Shown: positions 1 to 9,134, counted from the stretch's first letter. The stretch is 64,000 bases of DNA from Pseudomonadota bacterium (GCA_018241965.1 JAFECS010000004.1:1-64000); one strand, 5' to 3'. Numbers and translations: made by a program. The notes: generated by a model from the sequence alone, not told the origin.

Positions 1-325
1 AATACAGCAAACACATGAAATACATGAAACACAGCAAACACATAAAATACAGCAAACACAAAAGGAAAATGAGATAACAAAAAACGAAATTAAAATAGTT
101 GAGAGAACAAAAAATAATGCTAATAAAAATGAAATAAAATATGTCACTTTAATAGATTTACCTGATAACACATCTCCTCAAAAAGAAATTAAAGTAGAAG
201 AAAAAAAAGAATTAAAAAAAAATTTGTACTTTACAGAAACTTTAAAAAAGAATGCTTTGTACACTTTATTGGCAGCAGGTGGTTTGTTTGGCGCATACAC
301 ATTGTTTAAAAACACATCCGAGTAA
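1..325 (+). CDS. 3' end of a hypothetical protein with a C-terminal membrane segment (partial)
   Basis: An open frame runs from the window edge to a TAA at 323-325; the start lies outside. The visible 107 residues begin with a repetitive Gln/Thr/His stretch (IQQTHEIHETQQT-like), continue as a charged Lys/Glu/Asn region and end in a hydrophobic segment (LYTLLAAGGLFGAYTLF) just before the stop, as in a tail-anchored membrane protein. The TAA overlaps the first arm of a strong hairpin (324-363). Family not recognised. Confidence 0.7.
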   Translation, partial: IQQTHEIHETQQTHKIQQTQKENEITKNEIKIVERTKNNANKNEIKYVTLIDLPDNTSPQKEIKVEEKKELKKNLYFTETLKKNALYTLLAAGGLFGAYTLFKNTSE

Positions 326-363
326 TTTAATAATGAATATATTCGTTTAATCATTATTAAATT
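324..363 (+). terminator. Hairpin at the 3' end of the first gene
   Basis: A perfect 13-bp inverted repeat (AATTTAATAATGA at 324-336 and TCATTATTAAATT at 351-363) separated by 14 nt directly follows the stop codon. Mimivirus transcripts are known to end at such palindromes, so this is probably a transcript 3'-end signal; that role is inferred. Confidence 0.6.
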
Positions 364-401
364 CGATTTAATTTGATTTTACTTTTCTTTGTGTTGGATA
401 A

Positions 402-1124
402 ATGAGTTTTTATAGGAATGATCCGAATATATTAAACGAAGATTTTGGAGATTTTGATAGAATGGGTTCTGTAACACGTAACGCAAGAAAAAACGAGCGA
501 CCACTATTTAGTGGAGACATTAATGAAAATGAATTTGATGAAACAAGAGGAGGAAACAATTTTGGGAACTCTAATGAAATTCAAGCTACTAATAATTTTA
601 ATCAATTTGTATCTGACTATGCCGATTCAGGTTTCAAAAGAGTTGATGCTGAAAAAAATATTCAATCACCCGGAAATTTCTCAGGATTTATCTCAGATGA
701 ATGTGGATGTTTGTATAAAAAAGGAAACCCTACACCATATAAAATATGTGATTTACATTTTCAAAACAAAATTGAACAAAGTAGAGGATTTGGGATAGAT
801 AGTAGACACGAAATGTCATTGAATCCAAATGTATCCATACATCAACTTCAAAATATTCCTCGACAAGATCAGTTCCAACAACAACAACAAACATTTTCAC
901 ATAATCAATTTAGACAACAACACCAACAACACCAACAACACCAACAACAACAACACCATGTGGGGTGCAATTGTTACAATTACCAGCACAGAAACGGGAG
1001 TCAAAGCGCATCTCCCTTTCAGTCACAATATCGCCAACCCCAGTACAATCATTCACAACATTATCAGATTCAACAACGTAAACCGCAAATTCAATGTGTC
1101 GGAAACCAGTGCAGAAGGGTTTAA
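402..1124 (+). CDS. Hypothetical protein,240 aa, Gln/His-rich
   Basis: ATG at 402 gives a 240-residue hydrophilic protein. The middle has a short Cys cluster (CGCLYKKGN...CDLHF, about residues 100-117); residues about 155-190 are runs of Gln and His encoded by CAA/CAC repeats. The C-terminus is again Gln-rich with CNC and CVGNQC. No membrane segment. It converges on the next gene with a 4-nt overlap of the coding ends. Family not recognised; the Cys pairs might bind metal, which is inference. Confidence 0.65.
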   Translation: MSFYRNDPNILNEDFGDFDRMGSVTRNARKNERPLFSGDINENEFDETRGGNNFGNSNEIQATNNFNQFVSDYADSGFKRVDAEKNIQSPGNFSGFISDECGCLYKKGNPTPYKICDLHFQNKIEQSRGFGIDSRHEMSLNPNVSIHQLQNIPRQDQFQQQQQTFSHNQFRQQHQQHQQHQQQQHHVGCNCYNYQHRNGSQSASPFQSQYRQPQYNHSQHYQIQQRKPQIQCVGNQCRRV

Positions 1125-1627
1125 TCTGTTACACATTTAAATCCATAAATATTCCACGTTTTAGATGCCCAGCACCAAGAGTATTTTTTTCCTGACTCTC
1201 TGTGCCTGTAATGAATACTAGCGTCCCTGTATCGTTCAGGAAGTTCTATTAAATCTTCATATTTTAGATTAAATAATGCTTCAAATTGTTCTTCTTTTGG
1301 TAAGTGTTTATTTCCTTCTAGTAAAGCCTTAATTTTTTTTTGTTCTTCGTATTTTTCAGAATTCTTTCTTAGATCACATTCTTTCTCGTTTACACATTCA
1401 TAAGTTTTAACGTTTCCATTTGACACTATAAACATTGTAGATTCTAATAAATTGTGTAAACATTTTGCACATTTAACTTCCTTTTCAGCAGTAGGCTTTT
1501 TTTCAGTGTTTGATGAGCGCTTAATTAGTGGCTTTGTGTTCGCAGATTTATTTGGGTTTTCCAATTTGTTTAACCTGTTTTCCAAATATTCAATTCTTTT
1601 TTCTAATTGATCTAAACGATCTGTCAT
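1121..1627 (-). CDS. Hypothetical protein,168 aa, coiled coil plus CxxC region
   Basis: ATG at 1627. The first 25 residues (MTDRLDQLEKRIEYLENRL) form a clear heptad coiled coil. A CAKC motif near residue 54 and further cysteines (CVNEKEC) suggest a small metal site. The C-terminal 45 residues are rich in Tyr, Trp and Arg. Convergent with the upstream gene, with coding ends overlapping by 4 nt. Family not recognised. Confidence 0.65.
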   Translation of the reverse strand: MTDRLDQLEKRIEYLENRLNKLENPNKSANTKPLIKRSSNTEKKPTAEKEVKCAKCLHNLLESTMFIVSNGNVKTYECVNEKECDLRKNSEKYEEQKKIKALLEGNKHLPKEEQFEALFNLKYEDLIELPERYRDASIHYRHRESGKKYSWCWASKTWNIYGFKCVTD

Positions 1628-1672
1628 TTAAAAGTATTAATTGATATACTTTTAAATTACTTTCTCACTTTC

Positions 1673-2017
1673 TCACTTTCTCATTACCATATAGGCGAGT
1701 ACTGCTCCAAATAGAATATAGCACATTATGTGAACCATACCATATTCAGTTGAATAAGAATATCCTATTTCACGAGTTTTATTTTGGTTTTGATTTTCAT
1801 TTATATTTCCGACATTTCCATAATAACCAACTACACGACTATCTTGTACAAAAGGGTAAGGGAAATCAAATTGAGTAACCGGATAGTTTACACTGCTTGT
1901 TGCAAGTTGATCTAATGTTCCAGGACTAGTCGCAGCATGTTCAAACAATTTTGGTTTAAATAAATACACTCCTCCGATAATTAAAATAACAAGAAGAACA
2001 AATAGTTTTGTGTTCAT
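1673..2017 (-). CDS. Small membrane protein,114 aa
   Basis: ATG at 2017. A hydrophobic segment lies at each end: residues about 4-20 (LFVLLVILIIGGVYLF) and about 94-112 (VHIMCYILFGAVLAYMV). The hydrophilic middle holds Pro/Gly/Asn. This two-segment form is common among giant-virus inner-membrane virion proteins, but nothing specific is recognisable. Start is 38 nt from the divergent gene at 2056, so a shared promoter region is likely. Confidence 0.65.
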   Translation of the reverse strand: MNTKLFVLLVILIIGGVYLFKPKLFEHAATSPGTLDQLATSSVNYPVTQFDFPYPFVQDSRVVGYYGNVGNINENQNQNKTREIGYSYSTEYGMVHIMCYILFGAVLAYMVMRK

Positions 2018-2055
2018 TTAGTATAATCAAATAAAATATATACATTAATTAAAGT

Positions 2056-2622
2056 ATGTCTCAACCTCAATTAGCTCAATTAATAACATTTTATTCCCCC
2101 AAATTATTTTGGTCAACAATTGGAACAACTCTTATCCTTTTGTCAGGAATTTTGCAAGTAACATTTTCAAATAATAAAAATAAAACACTAGTAGATTGCA
2201 CAGAATACATGTTAGGTCCATTTATTTTATTGGCTGGATGGTCAATATTGACTTATTCGATAATAACGAATGAATCATTCATTGTTAGTTGGAAAAATAA
2301 TTGGAACATTCTTGCAATTGTTTCATCAATAATGATTTGTCTGGGGAGTTTATCACAGTTTACTGATTTTTCTAAAAAGACAAAAAAATACATCAAAGGA
2401 ATATCGATAGCTAGTTGGATAGGTTTAGCGACAGCTATCGCAGGTAAACAGAACTTCGAATGGTCTCCTGTTTGTTTAAGTTTGATAGGAACAATCGGAA
2501 TTATTGCGAGCAGCCATTATATAATTCCTTGGCAAAGAAAAACAAAAACAGTTGATTACGCAGGATATCCATTATTGTCTTTGAGCTGGGCAATGATTGC
2601 CTTTGGAATTAGTTGGTTCTAA
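2056..2622 (+). CDS. Polytopic membrane protein,188 aa
   Basis: ATG at 2056. About six hydrophobic stretches are visible, for example SGILQVTF, MLGPFILLAGWSILTYS, IVSSIMICLGSL, ISIASWIGLATAIAG, LIGTIGIIASS and LLSLSWAMIAFGI. Family not recognised. Ends 5 nt from the convergent PCNA gene. Confidence 0.65.
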   Translation: MSQPQLAQLITFYSPKLFWSTIGTTLILLSGILQVTFSNNKNKTLVDCTEYMLGPFILLAGWSILTYSIITNESFIVSWKNNWNILAIVSSIMICLGSLSQFTDFSKKTKKYIKGISIASWIGLATAIAGKQNFEWSPVCLSLIGTIGIIASSHYIIPWQRKTKTVDYAGYPLLSLSWAMIAFGISWF

Positions 2623-2627
2623 TCAAA

Positions 2628-3413
2628 TTAATCAGCTTCGTCAGCTACAGTTGGACTTAAAGCAAAACGTAATTCACCTAAATTTGCTATTGAATATTGT
2701 ATAACCATGGGGAAATCGTTTTTCAAATAAATTCCAATATGTTTTGATAAATTTGTCGCTTTTGTGAACATTAACAAGAAGCGCAACGGGAATTTTCCAT
2801 GTATAACTTCATCTTTACTGTAAGATGCAAATGTTAATCCTTTTTCTGATTCACGAATAATCTTTTTCATGTTAGCATTATCACTATCAATGCTTATGAT
2901 TAGTTGCTCATTTATGCAAGTTATGACGATTTCATCAGTTAAATCTTTCAAATATCTACACAAATTTTGAAATTCAAGGGAAGGCATATGCATAACAACA
3001 TTGAATTCAACTGGAGGAACTCTCATGTCTGGCTCATCAATCTCAAGCATTTTATAGAGGTAAGTTGTTGTTGTGTTTTGATCAGAATTTTCAATCTTGA
3101 TTCCAAGCTCATGTGGAGAATCACTATCGATGAAAAATGTAATAGTGTCATCAGGGCATACTGATTTCAATAATTTGTGGAGAATACCCAAGTTAACACC
3201 AGCGATTTGTTGATCTTCACAATAATAAGTGTCGAAAAGTTTAGCTTCCAATTTCATGTGTACAAGGCACACATGTGCACCATCGATCGCCAAAATTTTC
3301 ATACCGGTAGAATCAAATGTTATATTACAATCATCTAAAATTTCTTTTAAAGCTTCGAATAATGTTTTGAATGAATTTGCTTGAACAGACTTGACTTCTA
3401 ATATTAAAGGCAT
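2628..3413 (-). CDS. PCNA: PCNA-like sliding clamp
   Basis: At 261 residues this is the normal length of eukaryotic PCNA, the trimeric ring that tethers DNA polymerase and repair enzymes to DNA. The N-terminus (FKTLFEALKEILDDCNITFDSTGMKILAIDGAHVCLVHMKL, here seen in pieces) matches the PCNA first domain. The interdomain linker and second-domain start (GIKIENSDQNTTTTYLYKML) and C-terminal strands (GKFPLRFLLMFTKATNLS, VIQYSIANLGELRFALSP) are also typical. Most large DNA viruses carry one; this copy is complete and uninterrupted. Confidence 0.95.
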   Translation of the reverse strand: MPLILEVKSVQANSFKTLFEALKEILDDCNITFDSTGMKILAIDGAHVCLVHMKLEAKLFDTYYCEDQQIAGVNLGILHKLLKSVCPDDTITFFIDSDSPHELGIKIENSDQNTTTTYLYKMLEIDEPDMRVPPVEFNVVMHMPSLEFQNLCRYLKDLTDEIVITCINEQLIISIDSDNANMKKIIRESEKGLTFASYSKDEVIHGKFPLRFLLMFTKATNLSKHIGIYLKNDFPMVIQYSIANLGELRFALSPTVADEAD

Positions 3414-3591
3414 TGTAGTTGGTTATTGTTTTTATTTTAATTTTAATTGTGTTTAAATTCTTATTTTTCCCAAACGCGCGCATTTTGAACGGGCCAGCAC
3501 GATTATATTTTTGCAATTTATTTTACATCACTATCCACACAAATAAAATAAAATATTTATTTTATTTATAATGACAATATTTTGTATTAAC

Positions 3592-4293
3592 TTAATTGTT
3601 GATTTTTTTTTGAAAGTAAGCTGCCGAACAAATAGCAAATGGAATAAACACAAGAGGATGCTCGAATATAGATTTAGTTAATGACCAAATTGATGATAAT
3701 AAACCTTTTCTTTCTGTTACTCTTTGATCATCTTGATCATCTAGACATAAATTTTTATATGGATATGTATATGTTCTATTACCCCATGCAACAGGATCAT
3801 CTTTTTGGTTGGGAGTGTCAGAACACATCATGTTCCAAACTTCTAATCGCATTTTTTTTTGTAATTCCTTTTGTTGAGCTCTTTGTTTTATTGATTCTTT
3901 TCGCGATTCATATTCTTGAGGGTATAATTGTGATAATAAGTGTTCAAGATTATTGTTATATTTGGGAGGTAATGTAAAAGGAAATTGACAAGCAGGACAT
4001 TTGTTATATCCTTCTCTCATATTTCCCAAATAAGCAACGCCAATTATAACATTTTGATTATCTTCTGAAAATTTTCTGTTATAGTGCGTTGCGATGCATT
4101 CCATACAATATGAATGTTGGCATAATAGTGTAATAGGTTCGCAAAGTAATTCTTTGCATATAAGACACTCGTGCTCGTGCTCTTGCTCGTGCTCGTGCTC
4201 GTGAATTTCATTTTGATTGTTTAATTGTAATGAATGGTCATCGGACAATGACAATTCATCTTCGTTGTTGTCCCGTAAATCAGCTAAAGACAT
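3592..4293 (-). CDS. RING-finger protein with C-terminal membrane anchor
   Basis: Protein of 233 residues. Residues about 42-105 hold a C3HC4 RING (CLICKELLCEPITLLCQHSYC, then CPACQFPF), the domain of E3 ubiquitin ligases. The N-terminal side has a His/Glu repeat (HEHEHEQEHEHE). Near the C-terminus a hydrophobic segment (PLVFIPFAICSAAYF) would anchor it in a membrane. Probable role: ubiquitin transfer on host or viral membranes, inferred from the domain. Confidence 0.8.
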   Translation of the reverse strand: MSLADLRDNNEDELSLSDDHSLQLNNQNEIHEHEHEQEHEHECLICKELLCEPITLLCQHSYCMECIATHYNRKFSEDNQNVIIGVAYLGNMREGYNKCPACQFPFTLPPKYNNNLEHLLSQLYPQEYESRKESIKQRAQQKELQKKMRLEVWNMMCSDTPNQKDDPVAWGNRTYTYPYKNLCLDDQDDQRVTERKGLLSSIWSLTKSIFEHPLVFIPFAICSAAYFQKKINN

Positions 4294-4337
4294 TGATACT
4301 AAAGTATATTTGAATCATTTTTTATAAACATAAAAAA

Positions 4338-4529
4338 TTATTTGCATCGGTTTCTATATTGCGGGGTAAAAATTCGTTGATGAAATATACGATTCATATT
4401 ATCATTTGACAAAAGGAATAATTTATGAATCGTAATTTTTTCAGGAGTATCAAACTCATAAAAGTTTTCTATATTATATTGTTGAAAAACATATAGTAAA
4501 ATCACCACCAAAAATAACACTAAAATCAT
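4338..4529 (-). CDS. Small protein with N-terminal membrane segment,63 aa
   Basis: ATG at 4529. Residues 2-16 (ILVLFLVVILLYVFQ) form one hydrophobic helix, followed by a hydrophilic tail. This resembles the many single-pass small proteins of giant-virus virions. Family not recognised; short length limits confidence. Confidence 0.5.
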   Translation of the reverse strand: MILVLFLVVILLYVFQQYNIENFYEFDTPEKITIHKLFLLSNDNMNRIFHQRIFTPQYRNRCK

Positions 4530-4595
4530 TTACTTTATTTATTATTTTTATTTTAAAAAAACATATGAAAAATTCTCAAAGCACAAAACATTCAA

Positions 4596-5011
4596 ATGTC
4601 TTGTGCGCTAAAACCCTTCTTATGTGCAAAAGTTGGTACGTTTCTTGGTAATCAAGGCTCCTTTGTCGCTTGCTAACCGCTTTAACTAGGTACCATTATG
4701 AACATGATTGAAAAAAGTGATAAAAATTGGCAATTTTATGTGTATTATCCAGATGATTACGATGTATATTTTGAGTTGGATAGACAACTTAAAATAAAAT
4801 ACAATGATGAGGTTAAATCTGTATATTCAGGGTGTGATGCTTATCATGATGGTAAATTAAAATATATTTGAAGTGATTACTCATGCTTACTCATGCTTAA
4901 ATAGGTGTCTATTGTGATGGAAATCATGGCGAAGCGTTTACATTTGTGTTTTCAAATCGAATTAGAGAAGAAAGTATTGATCTAACTAAATTCATAAAAG
5001 AAAAACAATGA
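4596..5011 (+). CDS. Three-exon gene for a 102-aa hypothetical protein
   Basis: No long frame exists here, but removing two GT...AG introns gives one 102-residue frame: exons 4596-4635, 4690-4851 and 4905-5011 (introns of 54 and 53 nt). Both joins preserve the frame and total 309 nt. Intron 1 starts GTACG and ends CTAAC...TTTAACTAG; intron 2 starts GTAAAT and ends TTAAATAG. The protein starts MSCALKPFLCAKVG and is rich in Tyr/Asp (WQFYVYYPDDYDVYFELD). Family not recognised. A core of the palindromic element E1 lies in intron 1. Convergent with the gene ending at 5012. Confidence 0.7.
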
Positions 5012-5302
5012 TTAATTGAACAGTAATCTGAAAAGCAAAGAAATTGCTAAAATATCAATTACACCTTCAGCTGGTTTAATAGCTGGAACCAATCTTGTTA
5101 AAAAGTTATTCCATAAATATTTACCTACAAATAATTGTATAAGGATGATTGTCACTAACGCCAAAATCACGGCAAGTGTTGTAAAATTTGATTTATCGGT
5201 TGTTGAAAAGTGTTCTTTTCCTTGTTGAGCAGCTTTTTTTTCTAATTGTTTCTCCCACAATAATTTTAATGATTCGAACATTGTTTGTATTATAATACAC
5301 AT
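5012..5302 (-). CDS. Small membrane protein,96 aa
   Basis: ATG at 5302 (a second Met follows at residue 8). Two hydrophobic segments: FTTLAVILALVTIILIQLFV at about residues 40-59 and GVIDILAISLLFRLLF at the C-terminus. The N-terminal third is a charged helix (EKQLEKKAAQQGKEH). Family not recognised. Divergent from the gene at 5358. Confidence 0.6.
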   Translation of the reverse strand: MCIIIQTMFESLKLLWEKQLEKKAAQQGKEHFSTTDKSNFTTLAVILALVTIILIQLFVGKYLWNNFLTRLVPAIKPAEGVIDILAISLLFRLLFN

Positions 5303-5357
5303 TTTATTTTCATCATGTCAATAAAAATACATTTTTATTTCTATCGTATTAATAAAA

Positions 5358-5561
5358 ATGTATTACGATAAAGTTTTCATGATAATTATATTTTTATTGT
5401 TTTGGTATTTTTTCCCAAACAAAGAAAGTGAACAACAACGTTTACAAAAAAAGATGCAAAAGAAATATATTCAGCAATTAAATCAAAATGAATCCTTTTC
5501 AAGCGATTTTGGTGCTATGTTTTGGGGTGGTCAATCATATTGGAATGGTTGGAGCTACTAA
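5358..5561 (+). CDS. Small protein with N-terminal membrane segment,67 aa
   Basis: ATG at 5358. Residues 6-19 (VFMIIIFLLFWYFF) are hydrophobic, followed by a Gln/Lys helix and a Gly/Trp-rich tail (MFWGGQSYWNGWSY). Unrecognised; similar in form to the 63-residue protein at 4338. Confidence 0.5.
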   Translation: MYYDKVFMIIIFLLFWYFFPNKESEQQRLQKKMQKKYIQQLNQNESFSSDFGAMFWGGQSYWNGWSY

Positions 5562-5592
5562 CGTCATATATTGATTAACAAAAGTTTACTTT

Positions 5593-6711
5593 TTAGTTAT
5601 GTCTTCTATTTTTTTTGTTTCTCTTGCTACTCTTATTCTTTTTGTATCCACCGAAGAACCAACTCTCATCTTCCTCGTCTTTTTGTTTTTGAGCTTTGAT
5701 AACTTGTTCTACAGTGAGTCCTAATTTTTCAGCATCTTGTTCTAGTTTCAAATATTCATTTATATTGACACCCAACTTGTTCGCTTTATTTCGGTAATCT
5801 AAATATTCTAATGCTAACATTGGTGGCTTAAAAGTCATTCCGGCTCTTTTAGCATCTAAATACACGCTTATATCCAAGTCTGGTGCTATTTCATCCTTTT
5901 CTTTTTGCAATCTACGATATTCCTCAACAGACACTCCTGCGACTCTTGCTGCACTTTCTTCAGATGTGTTTGTCTTTTGAAAGCCTAAAGAAGTTTCTTG
6001 TTCTTTAGCAAAAGGATTTTTCCAATGGTATTTTTCGTAAAGTCCTCCTTTACCTTTTTCGGATTTAGCAAGGTTTTTTTGATATTCTTCGTAAGAATCG
6101 AAACCTTTTCGTTTTGCTTCTTTTTCGGCTTCTTCGTATCTTTGTTCACTTGCCATTGGTATTAACATGTCACCCACTTGTTTCTCTAATTTTCTTATTC
6201 TTTCAATTGCATTTGCAATGTCTGCATCTATTTCTATAAATTCACGCTTCATGCAGTCTGTTATAGATGGACAGTCTACATATTTTATTTTTTTCATATT
6301 GCCTTTGATATCTTCTCTAACAGCTTTTAAAGAATCCTTTGCCTCTGTCATAATTGGTTTGACATCAGATTTTATTTCTTTAACTTCATTTGATGTCAAT
6401 TTTTTAATCTCAACAACAATTGGTTCTACAAAGACATCTTCTTTATCATTAACAGAATGTTCAACCAATATGATCAAAGTGTATTCTGTGTCTTTTTTTG
6501 CCGTTAGTGTAAATGTTATCTTATTGTTTTTTTGATAACTATGATAATCAAAATACTCGCTATCAGCATCGGCGCTCCATTCTCTACCGTTTTTGTTTTC
6601 TTTATTGAAAATAAGCTTTTCACCCACTTTCATTTCATATTTCCAAGCTTTTTCTCCTGCAATTTTGATAATTTTAGGATCACCTCCTCTTTGTTTACTT
6701 TTCTTTGGCAT
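5593..6711 (-). CDS. Hypothetical protein,372 aa, paired with the divergent neighbour
   Basis: ATG at 6711. Residues 12-100 look like a beta-rich domain (GEKLIFNKENKNGREWSA, FTLTAKKDTEYTLIILVEHS). The middle has a helical segment beginning CPSITDCMKREFIEIDADIA and the rest is charged helix. The C-terminus is a basic tail (SSKRNKKNRRHN). The segment around CPSITDCMKREF resembles the CNSIKKCLEVDFGNVYKALA segment of the gene at 6777, suggesting a diverged pair transcribed from a shared 65-nt region. Function unknown. Confidence 0.65.
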   Translation of the reverse strand: MPKKSKQRGGDPKIIKIAGEKAWKYEMKVGEKLIFNKENKNGREWSADADSEYFDYHSYQKNNKITFTLTAKKDTEYTLIILVEHSVNDKEDVFVEPIVVEIKKLTSNEVKEIKSDVKPIMTEAKDSLKAVREDIKGNMKKIKYVDCPSITDCMKREFIEIDADIANAIERIRKLEKQVGDMLIPMASEQRYEEAEKEAKRKGFDSYEEYQKNLAKSEKGKGGLYEKYHWKNPFAKEQETSLGFQKTNTSEESAARVAGVSVEEYRRLQKEKDEIAPDLDISVYLDAKRAGMTFKPPMLALEYLDYRNKANKLGVNINEYLKLEQDAEKLGLTVEQVIKAQKQKDEEDESWFFGGYKKNKSSKRNKKNRRHN

Positions 6712-6776
6712 CTTTATAACTAATAAACATATTTTTTTTCATAAATTTAATTTCTATCTTTATATAAAACACTAAA

Positions 6777-7856
6777 ATGGGTAAACATTCACGTAAATCT
6801 AAACTTTCACGTAAATCTAATTCACGCACACACAAATCTCGTTCTCATTCACGTAAAACACACCGAAAATATAAAAGATGCCCAAGTGGAAGTCGTAAAT
6901 ATTGTAAAAAAAATCGTGCGTCTTCACACAAAAGATCGCACAAAAAACGCAGACAACACAGACATAAAAAACAAAAAGGTGGTGAAGGAAAGTGGTACGA
7001 AAAATTAGGATTCAAAGGCAAATCAGAGTATGAAAAACAGTTGGAACAAAATTTGGCTCAAGAGAGAAAAAAAAGACGCACAGCTACTGCTCAGCGTGTT
7101 GCTGCTCCTTTCGTTAGATTAGGAGAAGCGGTTGATAGAGGATTAGTTAGAGGAGTATTTAAAACTGCAGACACTATTGACAGAACAAAAGATAGAGTTG
7201 AACAAACAATGAAAGACATTAAAAATATGCCTTGTAATTCTATCAAAAAGTGTCTTGAAGTTGATTTTGGAAACGTTTACAAAGCTTTAGCTGACGCAGT
7301 TGATAAAATGAACGCAACTATTAAGAATATGGAAAATGAGCAAAAAAAAATAAATAATGAAATGCAAAAAGATTTTGATACTACAGTACGTGGTATCGAA
7401 TTAAAATTTGGAAGTGTTGGGTCTAAAATAAAGCAAACAGACACAAATTTACAAGGATTAAAAAACGCCTTGTCTGCTCAGGCACAACTTGAGCTCAAAC
7501 CCGTGTTAGCAAAAGTAGGTGAAATGAACCTTGGAAATGAACTCGGACAGACAGAGAAAGATGAATTAGAGCGTGTTGCAAAACAAATAGAAGAAATGAA
7601 AAATGAAGATGCAAAACGAGCAGCTTTGAAAAATATTAGGCAAAAAATAGGAAATGGATGGGGTTGGTTTAAGAATATGTTAGGTAATGTTAGTAACACA
7701 TTAGGAAGCATGGCTGATGAAGACCAAGGGCGAGCTTTTGGTGGAGGAAAACGTAGAAAATACACTAAAAGACACTCAAATAAACACACAAAAAGACACT
7801 CAAGTAAACACACCAAAAAACACTCAAACAGAAAGAGAAAACACTCACGAAAATAA
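6777..7856 (+). CDS. Highly basic protein,359 aa, Lys/Arg/His-rich ends
   Basis: ATG at 6777. The first 65 residues are an extreme basic tract (SRKSKLSRKSNSRTHKSRS and onward) and the C-terminal 35 residues repeat TKRHSNKHTKRHSSKHTKK. In between is a helical domain with paired cysteines (CNSIKKCLEVDF). The ends suggest nucleic acid or polyanion binding, for instance in genome packing; that is inference. See the similar helical segment in the divergent gene at 5593. Confidence 0.65.
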   Translation: MGKHSRKSKLSRKSNSRTHKSRSHSRKTHRKYKRCPSGSRKYCKKNRASSHKRSHKKRRQHRHKKQKGGEGKWYEKLGFKGKSEYEKQLEQNLAQERKKRRTATAQRVAAPFVRLGEAVDRGLVRGVFKTADTIDRTKDRVEQTMKDIKNMPCNSIKKCLEVDFGNVYKALADAVDKMNATIKNMENEQKKINNEMQKDFDTTVRGIELKFGSVGSKIKQTDTNLQGLKNALSAQAQLELKPVLAKVGEMNLGNELGQTEKDELERVAKQIEEMKNEDAKRAALKNIRQKIGNGWGWFKNMLGNVSNTLGSMADEDQGRAFGGGKRRKYTKRHSNKHTKRHSSKHTKKHSNRKRKHSRK

Positions 7857-7946
7857 ATTATTCACGTTTATTTAATTTTAACTACAAACGAAAATGTGCG
7901 TTCATAAAATTAAATAAAGAATCCTCAATAACTAATAACAATCTGA

Positions 7947-8438
7947 ATGAACGTTGTCTTTTTAAATTCCTTTTTAAATCAATTGGAAGAATTCTTGGAT
8001 GATTTGAGAGTTCTTCTACCTACATGGGATGATGTTCTGGCTATAAGAAAAACAATAGAACTAGGACGCCCTATTAATCCACGCGCAATATTAGATGGAT
8101 ATATGCATTATATTTCACCATATTATCAACATATATTTTTGCGAAACGAAGAATTTTTATTAAATCCAGAAAATATTGCAAAAGACAAAAACTTCCAAGA
8201 CGTTGATGAAGCAACTTATCAAGACAATTACAGTAAAATGTTTGAATTAAAAGACGTCTGGAATCAATTTAATGGACATAATAGGCATACAATTTGGGAA
8301 TATTTTTGCTCATTAATGTTTACGGGGGCACGTGCTTCAAATCATCCTGAACATAAACTTATTATTACTTGGTTCCACGAGAATGAACAAAAAATACGCC
8401 AAGCTGCTCAACGAACGGCAAAAGAAGCATCTCAATAA
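7947..8438 (+). CDS. Hypothetical protein,163 aa
   Basis: ATG at 7947. A mostly helical, soluble-looking protein (FLDDLRVLLPTWDDVLAIRK, TIWEYFCSLMFTGARAS). No Cys cluster, membrane segment or repeat. Family not recognised. Confidence 0.6.
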   Translation: MNVVFLNSFLNQLEEFLDDLRVLLPTWDDVLAIRKTIELGRPINPRAILDGYMHYISPYYQHIFLRNEEFLLNPENIAKDKNFQDVDEATYQDNYSKMFELKDVWNQFNGHNRHTIWEYFCSLMFTGARASNHPEHKLIITWFHENEQKIRQAAQRTAKEASQ

Positions 8439-8478
8439 AAGAATAAAACAATAAAAATCACATTAATTGATACATTTA

Positions 8479-8679
8479 TTATCTAGCCTCGTATTGTAAA
8501 GTGTATTGACACCGAGGTTTAAAAAGAATTTTACTTTTTATACAATGAGAACATTTTATCTGATCTTTTTTGCAAAGTTTTGTTATTTTTCCACAATCAT
8601 TACAAATGTATTCATGATATTTTGTTTGTGATGTTGGTATAGTTAATTCACGGTGTTGAAACGATGGTGAACCCGACAT
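8479..8679 (-). CDS. RPB12: RNA polymerase subunit RPB12-like zinc ribbon
   Basis: Only 66 residues. The C-terminal 45 match the family pattern closely: YICNDCGK, a spacer, IKCSHCIKSKILFKPR, and the typical end YEAR. RPB12 (ABC10-alpha/Rpc10) is a small zinc-binding subunit shared by eukaryotic RNA polymerases. The four cysteines (CxxC...CxxC) are intact. The N-terminal 20 residues are not conserved with the family as I know it. Its presence fits a virus encoding its own multi-subunit polymerase. Confidence 0.82.
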   Translation of the reverse strand: MSGSPSFQHRELTIPTSQTKYHEYICNDCGKITKLCKKDQIKCSHCIKSKILFKPRCQYTLQYEAR

Positions 8680-8768
8680 TTTAATAATAAATTAATTCGT
8701 TTCGTATAAAGTAATCACTTCTCATTAATTTAAACGAACTCAATCACATCTCATTAATTTAAACGAAC

Positions 8769-9110
8769 TCAATCGAATTGTTGTCTTGTTATCCATTCAC
8801 CATTTATTCGTTTTTGAATCAATAATTTATCTTCTTTTGGAATAATTTTCCACTGTCCCAAAACAATTCCTATATCATTGTTTTTATCATCTAAACTGTT
8901 ATAATATTTTTGACCTTTCAGATACAATTCCCCATCAGGAGTTACTTTAATAATCTCATTTATTTTTTTTTGCTTTTCAACTTCTATTAATAACAAATTA
9001 TGTTTTTCATCTTGATTTTTAATATGTAATAATGCACCGTTTTTGCCCACACCTATTTTATTCCCGAACATCTTTGATGAATTGGAGGAATGCACATAAT
9101 TTGTTCTCAT
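8769..9110 (-). CDS. Hypothetical protein,113 aa
   Basis: ATG at 9110. Mixed beta/helix composition (GALLHIKNQDEKHNLLLIEV, GELYLKGQKYYNSL, GIVLGQWKIIPKEDKLLIQ). Two near-identical 30-nt AT-rich segments containing CATTAATTTAAACGAACTCA lie upstream of the RPB12 gene at 8724-8773, close to this stop. Family not recognised. Confidence 0.55.
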   Translation of the reverse strand: MRTNYVHSSNSSKMFGNKIGVGKNGALLHIKNQDEKHNLLLIEVEKQKKINEIIKVTPDGELYLKGQKYYNSLDDKNNDIGIVLGQWKIIPKEDKLLIQKRINGEWITRQQFD

Positions 9111-9134
9111 TTTAATCGTTTTATATTACACTCT

